In this document: in pieces, positions 5,853 to 6,274 of the stretch
How the letters are laid out: each line of letters starts with the position of its first letter
How positions within the stretch are numbered: position 1 is the first letter of the stretch
Assembly: GCA_002159155.1 (NCBI GenBank)
Contig: LZRQ01000196.1
Span: forward strand, 1-6,274
Origin: Firmicutes bacterium ZCTH02-B6
GTDB taxonomy: Bacteria; Bacillota; Limnochordia; Limnochordales; ZCTH02-B6
Reading direction: 5' to 3'
DNA: 6,274 nt
Notes under the pieces: generated by a model
The model's database searches: none
Told to the model about the DNA's origin: nothing
The model's input: the letters and a program-made list of their open reading frames with translations, nothing else
Position numbers and translations under genes: made by a program

Positions 5853-6274
5853 GTGCCGGGTCGGCTCTGGCAGCGGCTGCTCATGGGGGTCTTGGGCGCG
5901 GCGACCGCAACGGCCGCGGGCTTGACCGGCTGGCTGCTGTTTTTCGCCCCCCGCTTTGACGCCGCGGGGCTGACCATCAATTCCAAGGCGCGGATCAACC
6001 CGGAGCGCACTTACGAGTTAGTGGTCTGGGACGAAGCGATCATCGTGCCCTGGGCGCCCAGGAGCCAACAGGACGTGCTGGCCGAGGCCGTCGCCGAGTT
6101 TCAGCAGCGCTGGCCCAACGTCCGGATAAGCTACAGCGTACTCGAGCCCGAAGAGGCGCGCGGGCAGCTGGCGGCGGCCGTGGCAGCGGGGCGGCCACCC
6201 GACGTGTACGGCACAGCCCGCGGGCTCGTTCTCCACCCGTCGCACCAGATCCCAGCAGAACCGTACTTCCCCGC
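5853..6274 (+). CDS. Membrane-anchored substrate-binding-protein-like protein, 3' end missing
   Basis: The frame is open from a GTG at 5853 to the right edge, giving 140 residues. The N-terminus has Arg4 and Arg8, then one hydrophobic segment (about 9-32) that should act as an export signal or membrane anchor. From residue 53 the sequence resembles the N-lobe of ABC-transporter family 1 solute-binding proteins. It has a first strand YELVVWDE (54-61), a helix with VLAEAVAEFQQRWPNVRISY (75-94), and an AVAAGRPPDVYG segment (109-120) like the usual 'A-G-x-P-P-D-V' turn. These proteins capture sugars or other solutes outside the cell. There is no Cys in the 140 residues, hence no lipobox, which is unusual for a binding protein in a Gram-positive cell. 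The ligand cannot be told, and no permease or ATPase gene is in view. It diverges from spoIIP, with 111 bp between the starts. Family assignment rests on pattern only and could be wrong. Confidence 0.7.
   Translation, partial: MPGRLWQRLLMGVLGAATATAAGLTGWLLFFAPRFDAAGLTINSKARINPERTYELVVWDEAIIVPWAPRSQQDVLAEAVAEFQQRWPNVRISYSVLEPEEARGQLAAAVAAGRPPDVYGTARGLVLHPSHQIPAEPYFP

Overview
The window comes from a high-GC bacterium that very probably forms endospores. It carries spoIIP, an engulfment gene found only in spore-forming Firmicutes, with a matching sigma-E-type promoter. It also carries the lepA-hemW pair, which lies just downstream of spoIIP in Bacillus. The GC-rich third codon positions point to a high-GC clade of Bacillota (something like Symbiobacteria, Thermaerobacter or Limnochordia) rather than Bacillus itself. 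That placement is inference; no species can be named from the sequence.

Layout from left to right. Bases 1-815 (minus) hold the first 271 codons of hemW, whose 3' end lies beyond the left edge. Bases 818-2614 (minus) hold a complete lepA, which ends 2 nt before hemW starts, so the two look like one operon. A 92-bp divergent gap (2615-2706) carries an extended -10 promoter placed so that lepA mRNA should be leaderless. Bases 2707-4278 (plus) hold a complete murJ, the lipid II flippase. Bases 4275-5741 (minus) hold a complete spoIIP that converges on murJ; the two stop codons share one CTAG palindrome. A second divergent gap (5742-5852) holds the spoIIP promoter. Bases 5853-6274 (plus) hold the 5' part of a membrane-anchored protein resembling an ABC-transporter substrate-binding protein, cut by the right edge.

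On the minus strand the order spoIIP -> lepA -> hemW is the one known from Bacillus, but murJ sits between spoIIP and lepA in the opposite direction. Two genes concern the peptidoglycan envelope: murJ flips the precursor and spoIIP degrades septal peptidoglycan during engulfment. lepA and hemW serve translation and heme delivery. All gene identities except the last rest on clear family motifs. I found no mobile element, CRISPR array, tRNA or rRNA, and no clearly new system; the notable points are regulatory and architectural. Every stretch over 300 bases is covered by a gene.
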